A stretch of DNA of 16,299 nucleotides. Source: Nanobdellota archaeon. GTDB lineage: Archaea; Nanobdellota; Nanobdellia; SCGC-AAA011-G17; JAFCDX01. Both the position numbers and the translations under genes were made by a program. Position 1 is the first letter of the stretch, and each line of letters begins with the position of its first letter. The stretch covers positions 1 through 16,299 of the forward strand of contig JAHIVQ010000071.1 in NCBI GenBank assembly GCA_018816585.1. Reading direction: 5' to 3'. Shown here in pieces: positions 1-5,898 of this stretch. The notes below the pieces were generated by a model. That model worked only from the letters and a program-made list of their open reading frames with translations. It was not told where the DNA came from and did no database searches.

Positions 1-612
1 AGAGAAGATGTTGTTCTGATATTATCTATAGTTATATTTATTGTATCACTTGCTGGTTTTATATCCACTAACCCATCTATAACTGGTGCAGTAGCAACTT
101 CCACAGTTGGCTCAAGCGTAGATATATCAAGATATTTTTCAATTTCTGCATCAACTAATTTAAGTGATGGTATATATTTTGGTAATATAAGTACACTTCC
201 AGCTACAGATGTAAATGCAACAGATAATTTTAATTATACTGCTGTTAGTCCAGTTAATAATGCTACACTTATGGCTATAACTGTAAACACTGATTCAAAT
301 GCAAATGTTGATTTTTGCATAAAAGCAAATGCTAATCTGCATAATAATGTAAGTGCAGGAACTATCCCTATAACAGGAGAGACATACACAGCATTTAATT
401 TAACTAATTATACAAAACCTGCCTGGTCTGGAAGTTCAACAGCTGTTACAACAAGTTATGTAATGGCAAATTATGCTACAGGAATACAACCAGGTAATAG
501 TTCAAACTGGAGATTTTGGTTAGATGTACCAGCTGCAACAGGTGCAGGTACATATAATAACACAATTTCATTCGAAGGAATATTAAACCTAACAGGACAG
601 AGTTGTTCATAA
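1..612 (+). CDS. Exported surface protein, N-terminus cut by window edge
   Basis: The reading frame is open from base 1 to the TAA at 610-612, so the true start lies left of the window; the internal ATG at 271 is not the start. The first visible residues are charged (RED) followed by a hydrophobic segment (VVLILSIVIFIVSLAGF), like a signal or pilin-type anchor with its first residues missing. The rest is rich in Thr, Ser, Asn and Ala, with short alternating hydrophobic stretches that suggest a beta-sandwich and several N-x-S/T sequons. It ends in a Trp-rich strand (NWRFWLDVPAATGAGTYNN) and a final Cys pair region. The next gene starts one base after the stop, so the two are probably co-transcribed with 614-1285. 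I recognise no specific family; an envelope or pilin-like subunit is the best inference. Confidence 0.75.
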   Translation, partial: REDVVLILSIVIFIVSLAGFISTNPSITGAVATSTVGSSVDISRYFSISASTNLSDGIYFGNISTLPATDVNATDNFNYTAVSPVNNATLMAITVNTDSNANVDFCIKANANLHNNVSAGTIPITGETYTAFNLTNYTKPAWSGSSTAVTTSYVMANYATGIQPGNSSNWRFWLDVPAATGAGTYNNTISFEGILNLTGQSCS

Positions 613-613
613 T

Positions 614-1285
614 ATGAAAAATAAATTTAACTCAAGATATGGAATTTTAATAATTTTAATAGTATTTTTTATCTTAATTTCTAGCTTACAAGTACAAGCA
701 AGAAAAGGTGTTGGAATAATATGGCATGCTGAAGCAGCACTAGTAAATGAAAAAGAACAGTATTGTTTAACTTATGGCATTTACAATCCCTGGGATGAAG
801 ATGTAGTTGCAATACCTAGTATATCTGATAATTTTAAAGATATAGTTATAGAACAAGAGGTTGATAAAACTTTAATAAAAGCAGAAACAATGCATGAAGC
901 TGCTATTCCTGTTAAATATTGCTTTAAAACCCCTAAAGTTTATGAAGAAGATTGCTTATTATTTAATAGTTTGATATGCAAAAAAGAGTGCAATGAAGAA
1001 CAGAAAAATTATAAGGGTTCTATTATAATAAAAGAGGATACAACCACAGATCTGCAAAGTGGAGGATCTGCAACTGCCTTTGCCGTAGCTGCACCACTTG
1101 AATTAATTATAAGATGTAATGCACATTCAAGAGATTATTCACTTGTATATTTAACAGTATCAATGATATTCTTGGTGATAATAATAGTGCACTTGTACAA
1201 TAAATTTAGAAAGCCAAAGATAGACAGGTACAAGGAAAAACTACTTAAATTACAGAAAAAGATAGACAGAACAAAAGGAAGATAA
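614..1285 (+). CDS. Exported protein with C-terminal membrane anchor
   Basis: A 223-residue protein of unrecognised family. Residues 1-29 form a signal peptide or anchor (basic start, then GILIILIVFFILISSL). The middle domain has several cysteines (YCLTYGIYNP, KYCF, EDCLLF, ICKKEC, IIRC) that could form disulfides outside the cell. A second membrane helix lies at about 176-195 (SLVYLTVSMIFLVIIIVHLY), and the protein ends in a Lys/Arg-rich tail that should stay in the cytoplasm. It starts one base after the stop of the upstream exported protein, so translation is likely coupled. The layout of signal peptide, outer domain, anchor and basic tail is shared with other proteins of this window, so it probably belongs to the same envelope system. 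The function is unknown. Confidence 0.8.
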   Translation: MKNKFNSRYGILIILIVFFILISSLQVQARKGVGIIWHAEAALVNEKEQYCLTYGIYNPWDEDVVAIPSISDNFKDIVIEQEVDKTLIKAETMHEAAIPVKYCFKTPKVYEEDCLLFNSLICKKECNEEQKNYKGSIIIKEDTTTDLQSGGSATAFAVAAPLELIIRCNAHSRDYSLVYLTVSMIFLVIIIVHLYNKFRKPKIDRYKEKLLKLQKKIDRTKGR

Positions 1286-1343
1286 GATTTTAATTCTTTT
1301 TATATAGAGAAAATAATATAAACATAAAAATATACTTTAAAAT
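1286..1343 (+). promoter_or_regulatory. T-rich terminator-like stretch and TATA box
   Basis: After the stop at 1285 comes a T-rich run (about 1288-1303), compatible with archaeal oligo-T termination. It is followed by AT-rich TATA-like sequence (about 1315-1337) just before the ATG at 1344. The next gene may therefore have its own promoter. No Shine-Dalgarno sequence is seen, so its transcript may be leaderless or nearly so. Confidence 0.4.
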
Positions 1344-2699
1344 ATGAAAAAGAGGTTAAAAAAGCTTTTAGTGATTTTTTTTATAATTGTAATTTTTTAT
1401 TTATCTTTGTCTTTATTTAATATAAATGGTAGAAGTGTAAATTCTCAAAGCAGCGTGCTTATTGGTGTTGGTGCACCACCAGTTCCACCAACTCCTCCTG
1501 CAGCAGGTCCAGGCGGAGGTGGAGCAGGAATTGAAAAATTAAGAACATTTACTGTATCTCCTGAACTAATTAAAGTAGGAATTAAACAAGGAGGAACAAT
1601 AACTAAATTTATTACAATTAAAAATACAGGAAATGTAATATCACATTTTACTCTAGATACAGATATGAAAAGAATATTATTAAGCGAGACAGAATTTTCT
1701 TTAAATCCAAAGGAAGAAAAAATAATAACTGTTGATATTTCTGCAGCTTCTGATGATAATCCTGATTTATATCTTGGAAAAATTATAGTTAAAAATGAGG
1801 ATTTCACAAAAATAGTCAGAATAATATTAGAATTAAGTTCTAAAAAAGCTTTATTTGATATCCAGACTACAATACCTCTTTTATATAAGATAATACCAAA
1901 AAATGAAAACACCTCTGTAAATGCTAATATACTAATTAAAAATCTTGGTGATATTTATCTATTAGATGTAAATCTTTATTATGCAATAAAAGATTTTGAT
2001 GGAAATATAATAACTTCAAAAGAAGAAACACTGGCTATTAAGGATCTTCTATCATTATATAAAACATTATTAATCCCTTATTATGCAAAAGAAGGGGAGT
2101 ATTTATTTTACTCAAAAGTAAATTATGAAAATTCTACTGCAATAAGTTCAGATAGTTTTAAAATTGTTAAATCTTCTATCTTATTCAATGTATTTACAAT
2201 ACCTGTTTTTAGTATCTTAATAATATTAATTATTATATTGTTAATAATAAAATATATTTATAATTTAAAATTTAAAGTAAAACATTTGCTTAAAAAAATA
2301 GAGTATAATTTAAACAATAATGAGATAGATAAAGCCATAAAATTATACAAAAGACTTGAAAGATTTTTTAATAAAATGAATAGTATAGATAAAATAAAAG
2401 TATATCCTGGAATTAAAAAGGTATATAATAGAATAAAGATTATGGATAATAAAAGGAAAAAATTGATTCTTAAAAATAAAACAGAGGCAGTCAGCACTAT
2501 ATCTGAATTATTAAAAAAAATAGAAAAGGATATTAAAAATAAAAGAATTGATTTGGCAATAAGAAATTATACAAAATTAGAGGATTATTACAAAAATATG
2601 AAAGATAGTATAAAATTATATATGTATCCGAAGATTAAGGATGCTTTTAATAAAATAGAAATAAAAAGCTTAAAGAGGGAAATTAGGAATAATAGATAG
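1344..2699 (+). CDS. Membrane-anchored Ig-like protein with cytoplasmic helical repeats
   Basis: A 451-residue protein. A basic N-terminus and hydrophobic helix (about 8-25) act as signal or anchor. A Pro/Gly-rich linker follows (about 41-62, APPVPPTPPAAGPGGGGAG). Residues about 65-160 resemble a NEW3/CARDB-like Ig fold (FTVSPELIKVGIKQGG, IKNTGN, LNPKEEKIITVDI), with a second beta-rich domain to about 275. A transmembrane helix lies at about 280-306. The cytoplasmic part holds two related alpha-helical units: KAIKLYKRLERFF...KIKVYPGIKKVYNRI and LAIRNYTKLEDYY...KLYMYPKIKDAFNKI. These are TPR-like in spacing, but I do not assign them to a named family. The design suggests a protein linking an external adhesion or S-layer domain to an internal scaffold; this is inference. 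Confidence 0.8.
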   Translation: MKKRLKKLLVIFFIIVIFYLSLSLFNINGRSVNSQSSVLIGVGAPPVPPTPPAAGPGGGGAGIEKLRTFTVSPELIKVGIKQGGTITKFITIKNTGNVISHFTLDTDMKRILLSETEFSLNPKEEKIITVDISAASDDNPDLYLGKIIVKNEDFTKIVRIILELSSKKALFDIQTTIPLLYKIIPKNENTSVNANILIKNLGDIYLLDVNLYYAIKDFDGNIITSKEETLAIKDLLSLYKTLLIPYYAKEGEYLFYSKVNYENSTAISSDSFKIVKSSILFNVFTIPVFSILIILIIILLIIKYIYNLKFKVKHLLKKIEYNLNNNEIDKAIKLYKRLERFFNKMNSIDKIKVYPGIKKVYNRIKIMDNKRKKLILKNKTEAVSTISELLKKIEKDIKNKRIDLAIRNYTKLEDYYKNMKDSIKLYMYPKIKDAFNKIEIKSLKREIRNNR

Positions 2700-2704
2700 A
2701 AATA

Positions 2705-2747
2705 TTTAAATACAAACCTTACTTAATACATAAAAAATAAAGAGGTG
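2705..2747 (+). promoter_or_regulatory. Promoter and ribosome binding site of the 58-residue protein gene
   Basis: A TATA box (TTTAAATA, about 2705-2712) lies about 40 nt before the ATG at 2753. A Shine-Dalgarno-like GAGGTG (2742-2747) sits 5 nt before that ATG. Both support the small gene as real. Confidence 0.6.
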
Positions 2748-2752
2748 TTAAA

Positions 2753-2929
2753 ATGGCAGACCCAGAAAAAGTAAAAAAAATAGAAAATAAAATAAGAGAT
2801 ATAATCAACTGGATTGAAGTTTGGAATCTTGAAGAGTTTGGTGACAACACAAAGAAGATATCTGATGATACTGTTGTACAATTAAAATCCAAGCTTGAAG
2901 AGATTGCAAAAGAAATAGGTGAATTGTAA
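2753..2929 (+). CDS. Small 58-residue helical protein
   Basis: The frame runs from ATG 2753 to TAA 2927-2929 and starts MADPEKVKKIENKIRDII. It has a good Shine-Dalgarno (GAGGTG, 5-nt spacing) and its own TATA box, which is why I call it despite its size. The sequence is highly charged and predicted almost wholly helical, in two segments: about residues 4-27 (EKVKKIENKIRDIINWIEVW) and 39-58 (DTVVQLKSKLEEIAKEIGEL), split by a short EEFGDNTKK turn. This suggests a helical hairpin or a small coiled-coil dimer. There is no signal peptide and no cysteine. I recognise no family; a small cytosolic adaptor or nucleic-acid-associated protein is possible but unsupported. Confidence 0.7.
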   Translation: MADPEKVKKIENKIRDIINWIEVWNLEEFGDNTKKISDDTVVQLKSKLEEIAKEIGEL

Positions 2930-2946
2930 TATTCTCTAATAAAAAG

Positions 2947-2972
2947 GTTTTTAAACAAATAATTTTATATTA
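2947..2972 (+). promoter_or_regulatory. Likely tRNA promoter
   Basis: Two TATA-like elements precede the tRNA: TTTTTAAAC at about 2947-2955 and ATTTTATATT at about 2962-2971. Initiation about 25 nt downstream would give a leader of roughly 20-35 nt before the mature tRNA 5' end at 3010. Which element is used decides whether the leader/trailer inverted repeat is transcribed. Confidence 0.45.
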
Positions 2973-3013
2973 TAAGCAAAAGATGATGAGTTAGCAAACT
3001 GCTTATCATAGCG

Positions 3014-3029
3014 AGTTTAATACCTATAA
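3014..3029 (+). other. tRNA intron 1, 16 nt, in the acceptor stem (4/5)
   Basis: The intron lies after the fourth nucleotide of the tRNA. The full archaeal bulge-helix-bulge is visible. The outer helix is TATC 3004-3007 with GATA 3031-3034. The 4-bp central helix is ATAG 3008-3011 with CTAT 3024-3027. Bulge 1 is CG|A (3012-3014) and bulge 2 is AA|G (3028-3030). The inner helix is GT/AC closing a 5-nt loop. Cleavage after the second bulge nucleotide on each side gives exactly AGCG+GGAT. The outer and central helices use leader nucleotides 3004-3009. Expected enzymes are the splicing endonuclease EndA and the ligase RtcB; neither is in the window. Confidence 0.9.
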
Positions 3030-3080
3030 GGATAGAGCAGTTAGGAGTGCTCGCAGGGCCCATAACCCTGAGGTCGATGG

Positions 3081-3101
3081 AAGTATAAATATACTGTCGA
3101 A
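3081..3101 (+). other. tRNA intron 2, 21 nt, at T stem/loop (53/54)
   Basis: The intron interrupts the tRNA between T stem and T loop. The central helix is CGAT 3075-3078 with GTCG 3096-3099 (one G-U). Bulge 1 is GG|A (3079-3081) and bulge 2 is AA|T (3100-3102). The inner hairpin is AGTAT/ATACT with loop AAAT (3082-3095). Cleavage after the second bulge nucleotide on each side restores GATGG-TTCAAAT-CCATC exactly. The outer helix is weak, so this is a relaxed HBh'-type motif, as is usual for archaeal introns at non-canonical positions. Confidence 0.9.
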
Positions 3102-3102
3102 T

Positions 3103-3864
3103 TCAAATCCATCTCCCGCTACTCATTATCTTTTTATTTAAGTTCTTCCAAACATGGAATTTTACAAAATGTTTTGGATGTCTAAAACTAAATATTTTAT
3201 ACCATTCAATAAGATTAGAATGACCATTAATATCAAATCTATAAACTATAGTAAAACCTTTATTTATTCTTTTATCAAACAATTTAACTTTGTAAACTTT
3301 AGTTGGGTGAATTCCAAATTGAATTACTTGTTTATACATTTCATTTGTAAATTGCTTACTCTTAGAAGTAAAACACATTACAGGATAGTAATTATAAGTT
3401 TTATACCTCTTTTTTAAAGTAAAACCTGCATCAGTATCAAATACCCCACAAATAAAGTATTTTATTAATTCTTTATCTAATAAAAATAATTTTGGTATTC
3501 TAAGATATGCATATTTTTTACCTTTTGGAAGTCCAATTATTTGAGTTAAAAAAGTGTGTATTGCTTTAGATCCAAAAGAGATACCATATGTTTTATTCAT
3601 AAAAGATTTAGCCTTTAATTTTATATTGAATAATCTAAAAAATAATGGAACTATTATTCTGTTATAATATTCTACTTCATCTTTTGGATTTCCACTACAA
3701 TATATATCATTTCTACACTTTCCTCCATAGTTTTTAGAAATATGTCCATCTCCAACCAAAACCCCACAAATATAAGCCAAATCTTTTGATAGTTTATTTG
3801 GTAATTTTAAATTTTTTTGTAAATCAGGTTTACTAAATTGGATTTTTGATATATCTAATTCCAT
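3103..3864 (-). CDS. LAGLIDADG homing endonuclease beside and antisense to tRNA-Met
   Basis: A 253-residue protein with two LAGLIDADG motifs, as in monomeric two-repeat enzymes. The first is LAYICGVLVGDGHIS at residues 29-43 (acid D39). The second is YFICGVFDTDAGFTL at 136-150 (acid D145). The spacing of about 105 residues is normal for the family, and both acidic residues are kept, so the enzyme looks active. Such enzymes cut long specific DNA sites and drive homing of introns or inteins; some act as splicing maturases. It is free-standing, on the strand opposite the tRNA, and not inside either tRNA intron. Its last seven codons (MSSGRWI) and stop are the antisense of the tRNA 3' exon (3103-3121). 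AT-rich TATA-like sequence (about 3866-3895) precedes the start. It probably targets or once targeted this tRNA locus; this is inference. Confidence 0.88.
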   Translation of the reverse strand: MELDISKIQFSKPDLQKNLKLPNKLSKDLAYICGVLVGDGHISKNYGGKCRNDIYCSGNPKDEVEYYNRIIVPLFFRLFNIKLKAKSFMNKTYGISFGSKAIHTFLTQIIGLPKGKKYAYLRIPKLFLLDKELIKYFICGVFDTDAGFTLKKRYKTYNYYPVMCFTSKSKQFTNEMYKQVIQFGIHPTKVYKVKLFDKRINKGFTIVYRFDINGHSNLIEWYKIFSFRHPKHFVKFHVWKNLNKKIMSSGRWI

Positions 3865-4040
3865 AATATATATTTATAGAATTTTTGCTTATAAACTCTG
3901 CGCGCACAGCTTGCAAGTTGCAATTTACTCTAAAATATATATTGTAGTATATAGATAAATTTATAATTAATCAAAATTATAATCGAAAAACGAAAGGCTT
4001 AAATATAACTATTAACTATAAGTTAATAACTATTAACAAA
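3865..4040. promoter_or_regulatory. Divergent intergenic region with palindromic operator-like array
   Basis: This region separates the endonuclease (-) from the HTH-nucleotidyltransferase gene (+). A TATA-like GGCTTAAATATAAC lies at about 3996-4009. Just after it come three alternating 7-bp half-sites: TATTAAC 4010-4016, GTTAATA 4022-4028 and TATTAAC 4031-4037. They form inverted repeats with 5-nt and 2-nt spacers. A 12-bp direct repeat (ATAACTATTAAC) occurs at 4005-4016 and 4026-4037, 21 bp apart, so both copies lie on the same DNA face. The array overlaps the expected transcription start and ends 3 nt before the ATG, fitting autoregulation by the downstream HTH protein. A G+C-rich patch (3899-3922) has no assigned role. 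Confidence 0.6.
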
Positions 4041-4637
4041 ATGGAAACAGCAAAACCTGAATCAAAAATATTGAAAATTATTCTAAAGGACTTTTCAGCA
4101 AAGCATACTATAACTTCTATCGCAAAAGAAATTGGAATGACAAGAGTAGGAGCATGGAAAATTCTTAAAAAATTAGAAAAAGAAAAAATGATAGTCCTTT
4201 CTCCAATTGGAACAGGAAAAACAAGCGCTTATATTATAAGATTAAATTGGAATAATGTCATTATGGAAAAAACATTATCTTTGGCATTAACTGAAGATGC
4301 TTTAAAAAACCAGAGATGGATGGATAATTTTGCGAAGCTTGAAAATAAATTAGATTTTCTTATAATTTATGGAAGTATAATTCATTCGCCAAAAGAAGCT
4401 GATGATATAGATATTTTAGGAATAACAAGCAAGAATAAATTTATAGAAATTGAAGATTCTATAAAAAAAATACAAAAAATTCAAATAAAAAAAATACATA
4501 TATTAAATTTTACAGAAGCAGAATTTAAACAAGAGCTGGAAAAATCAAACAAGGCTTTTATTGATGCAGTAAAGAAAGGCATTATTTTATTCGGGCAGGA
4601 AAAATTTATTAAGTTTATGAGGAGCATAAGAATATGA
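4041..4637 (+). CDS. HTH-fused minimal nucleotidyltransferase (MNT-type antitoxin candidate)
   Basis: A 198-residue protein. Residues about 20-56 form a winged helix-turn-helix (TITSIAKEIGMTRVGAWKIL, then KLEKEKMIVLS). Residues about 104-160 carry the minimal nucleotidyltransferase signature: strand LDFLIIY, G111-S112, then D122-x-D124 (DDIDILGI), as in the DNA polymerase beta-like MNT family. The catalytic motif is intact. Its stop overlaps the start of the HEPN gene by ATGA, so the two form an operon. In known MNT-HEPN pairs the nucleotidyltransferase acts as antitoxin and can AMPylate the HEPN toxin. The fused HTH and the palindromic array at 4010-4037 suggest that it also represses its own promoter. 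The role is inferred from family and context; a nucleotidyltransferase with another target is possible. Confidence 0.8.
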   Translation: METAKPESKILKIILKDFSAKHTITSIAKEIGMTRVGAWKILKKLEKEKMIVLSPIGTGKTSAYIIRLNWNNVIMEKTLSLALTEDALKNQRWMDNFAKLENKLDFLIIYGSIIHSPKEADDIDILGITSKNKFIEIEDSIKKIQKIQIKKIHILNFTEAEFKQELEKSNKAFIDAVKKGIILFGQEKFIKFMRSIRI

Positions 4638-5179
4638 AAGAAATAAAAGATTGTTTTGTAAATGCAATAAAAGATGAGAAAAGGGGGCAGAAGCATAAAG
4701 GTCTTCTGATAATCAAGCCGGATGACAAAACAGCAAGAGAATATTTAGATAAAGCAAAAATAAACTTGCAGCTTTGTGATTTATTCAAAGAACAAGGATT
4801 TGATTATAAAATCCCCGAGGAATGGTTTTATACTCTTTATTATTGCACTCTTGCAATTCTCGCTAAATTTGGAATTGAAAGCAGAAGCCAAAAATGCACA
4901 GCTTTTTTTCTGAGATATGCTAAAGATAATGGCTTGATTGAATATGATAATGAATTTATTGAAAGAATTACTGTTTATAGAGCTAAAGAAGAAAAATCAG
5001 ATGTTGATGAAAGGGAAAAGGCGCGGTACAGCTCTTCCATAAAAAGCAAGGAAATTGAAAGCAAGTATAACTACATGACAAATATTTGCAAAAAAGCAAT
5101 TTCTCAATGTGAAGATATAATTTTTCAGATAAAGAATTTAAAGTTACTAAGGAATTATATGAATAAAGAGGAGATATAA
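4634..5179 (+). CDS. HEPN-domain protein (toxin candidate)
   Basis: A 181-residue helical protein with HEPN-domain features: AREYLDKAKINLQLCDLF (about 35-51), EEWFYTLYYCTLAILAKFGIES (62-83), and a late helix around REKARY (127-132) where PF05168-type proteins usually have R-x3-D-Y. GAGGAG-like sequence before the start (about 4619-4623) and the ATGA overlap with the nucleotidyltransferase gene indicate coupled translation. HEPN toxins are usually RNases with an R-x4-6-H motif. I cannot find a convincing one: the His expected near ESRSQKCTAFF appears to be Gln, and the D of the R-x3-D-Y motif is Arg. The protein may be a catalytically altered member or work with the nucleotidyltransferase in another way. 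A different HEPN subfamily remains possible. Confidence 0.7.
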   Translation: MKEIKDCFVNAIKDEKRGQKHKGLLIIKPDDKTAREYLDKAKINLQLCDLFKEQGFDYKIPEEWFYTLYYCTLAILAKFGIESRSQKCTAFFLRYAKDNGLIEYDNEFIERITVYRAKEEKSDVDEREKARYSSSIKSKEIESKYNYMTNICKKAISQCEDIIFQIKNLKLLRNYMNKEEI

Positions 5180-5180
5180 T

Positions 5181-5843
5181 ATGGTATTAATCTGCGGGAT
5201 TGATGAAAGCGGAAGAGGTCCAGTTATAGGAAGTCTTGTAATAGTTGGTGTTTTAATAGAAGAGAAAGATGTATCTAAATTAGAAAAAATTGGTGTAAAA
5301 GACAGTAAATTACTAACACATAAAAAACGAATGTTTTTGGCAGAAAAGATAAAGAAAATTGTTAAAAAATATAAAATAATTGAGATAGAACCAAAAGAAA
5401 TAGATGAAGCAATTGATGGAAATCAAAGTTTAAATCTAAACTGGTTAGAAGCCCATAAAACAGTTGAAATAATAAATGAATTAAAACCTGATAAGGCAAT
5501 AATAGACTGTCCATCACCAAATATTAAGAAATATAAGGATTATTTAATAAAACTTTTAAATAATAAAGATATAGAATTAGTAATCGAACATCATGCAGAA
5601 AAACATTTCCCTGTAGGGGCAGCTTCAATAATAGCAAAATGCATAAGAGAAGAAGAAGTTGAAAAAATAAAGAAAAAATATAATATTGAGTTTGGTTCTG
5701 GATATCCAAGTGATTCCAACACCAAAAAATTTCTTGAAGAAAATTTCAATAATCCAGAATTACAAGAAATATTCAGGAAATCCTGGATACCTTTCAAGAA
5801 CCATATGAATAAGCAGAAAAGCCTCTCGGATTTCCAAGAATAA
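5181..5843 (+). CDS. rnhB: Ribonuclease HII
   Basis: A 220-residue archaeal-type RNase HII, close to the usual 200-230. It cuts RNA in RNA/DNA hybrids and removes misincorporated ribonucleotides. Visible motifs are GIDESGRG at residues 6-13 (catalytic D8, E9), GVKDSKLLT at 38-46, IIDCPSPN with D109, and HHAEKHFPVGAASIIAK at 137-153. GSGYPSDSNTKKF carries the conserved GYPSD with its Tyr. The fourth acidic residue, usually Asp in an AD-x2-YPV motif, appears as Glu (E140). GAGGAG lies just before the start and only one base separates it from the HEPN stop, so it may be read from the same transcript. It is probably a housekeeping gene, with the HTH-MNT/HEPN pair inserted upstream. Confidence 0.93.
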   Translation: MVLICGIDESGRGPVIGSLVIVGVLIEEKDVSKLEKIGVKDSKLLTHKKRMFLAEKIKKIVKKYKIIEIEPKEIDEAIDGNQSLNLNWLEAHKTVEIINELKPDKAIIDCPSPNIKKYKDYLIKLLNNKDIELVIEHHAEKHFPVGAASIIAKCIREEEVEKIKKKYNIEFGSGYPSDSNTKKFLEENFNNPELQEIFRKSWIPFKNHMNKQKSLSDFQE

Positions 5844-5865
5844 ATTAGAATAATCTATCATCAAT

Positions 5866-5880
5866 AAATATTTAAATAAA
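5866..5880 (+). promoter_or_regulatory. TATA box of the SMC gene
   Basis: AAATATTTAAATAAA, centred about 27 nt before the ATG at 5899, is a strong archaeal TATA match. The spacing predicts a leaderless or nearly leaderless transcript, and no Shine-Dalgarno is present. Confidence 0.65.
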
Positions 5881-5898
5881 ACTTGTACTAAATCCTTA

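Larger units (their letters stand above)
3010..3121 (+). tRNA. Initiator tRNA-Met (CAT) with two introns
   Basis: Removing 3014-3029 and 3081-3101 gives a 75-nt cloverleaf. The acceptor is AGCG+GGA against TCCCGCT (3114-3120) with discriminator A3121. The D stem is GAGC/GCTC (3035-3038/3049-3052), with GG in the loop at 3044-3045. The anticodon stem is CAGGG/CCCTG (3054-3058/3066-3070), with loop CCCATAA and anticodon CAT at 3061-3063. The T stem is GATGG/CCATC (3076-3080/3109-3113) with loop TTCAAAT (3102-3108). The A1:U72 pair and three consecutive G:C pairs closing the anticodon stem are initiator hallmarks in archaea and eukaryotes. Position 33 is C rather than the usual U. CCA is not encoded. 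Every stem is perfectly paired only after both introns are removed, which fixes the intron ends. A T-rich stretch follows at 3129-3138. Confidence 0.95.

Noticed and set aside
1445..1912. Minus-strand open frame of 155 codons
   Set aside because: It is the shadow of the Pro/Gly-rich and Ig-like part of the plus-strand gene and has no start signals.
2982..2989. GATGATGA resembling a box C of a C/D guide RNA
   Set aside because: No matching D box at suitable distance; the only CTGA downstream is in the tRNA anticodon stem. The sequence is better explained by the leader/trailer inverted repeat.
2970..3894. 12-bp inverted match TTATAAGCAAAA (2970-2981 and 3883-3894) as terminal repeats of a mobile unit
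   Set aside because: Both copies lie in promoter-like AT-rich DNA before oppositely oriented genes, and a 12-bp match is not rare enough at this base composition. No target-site duplication is seen.
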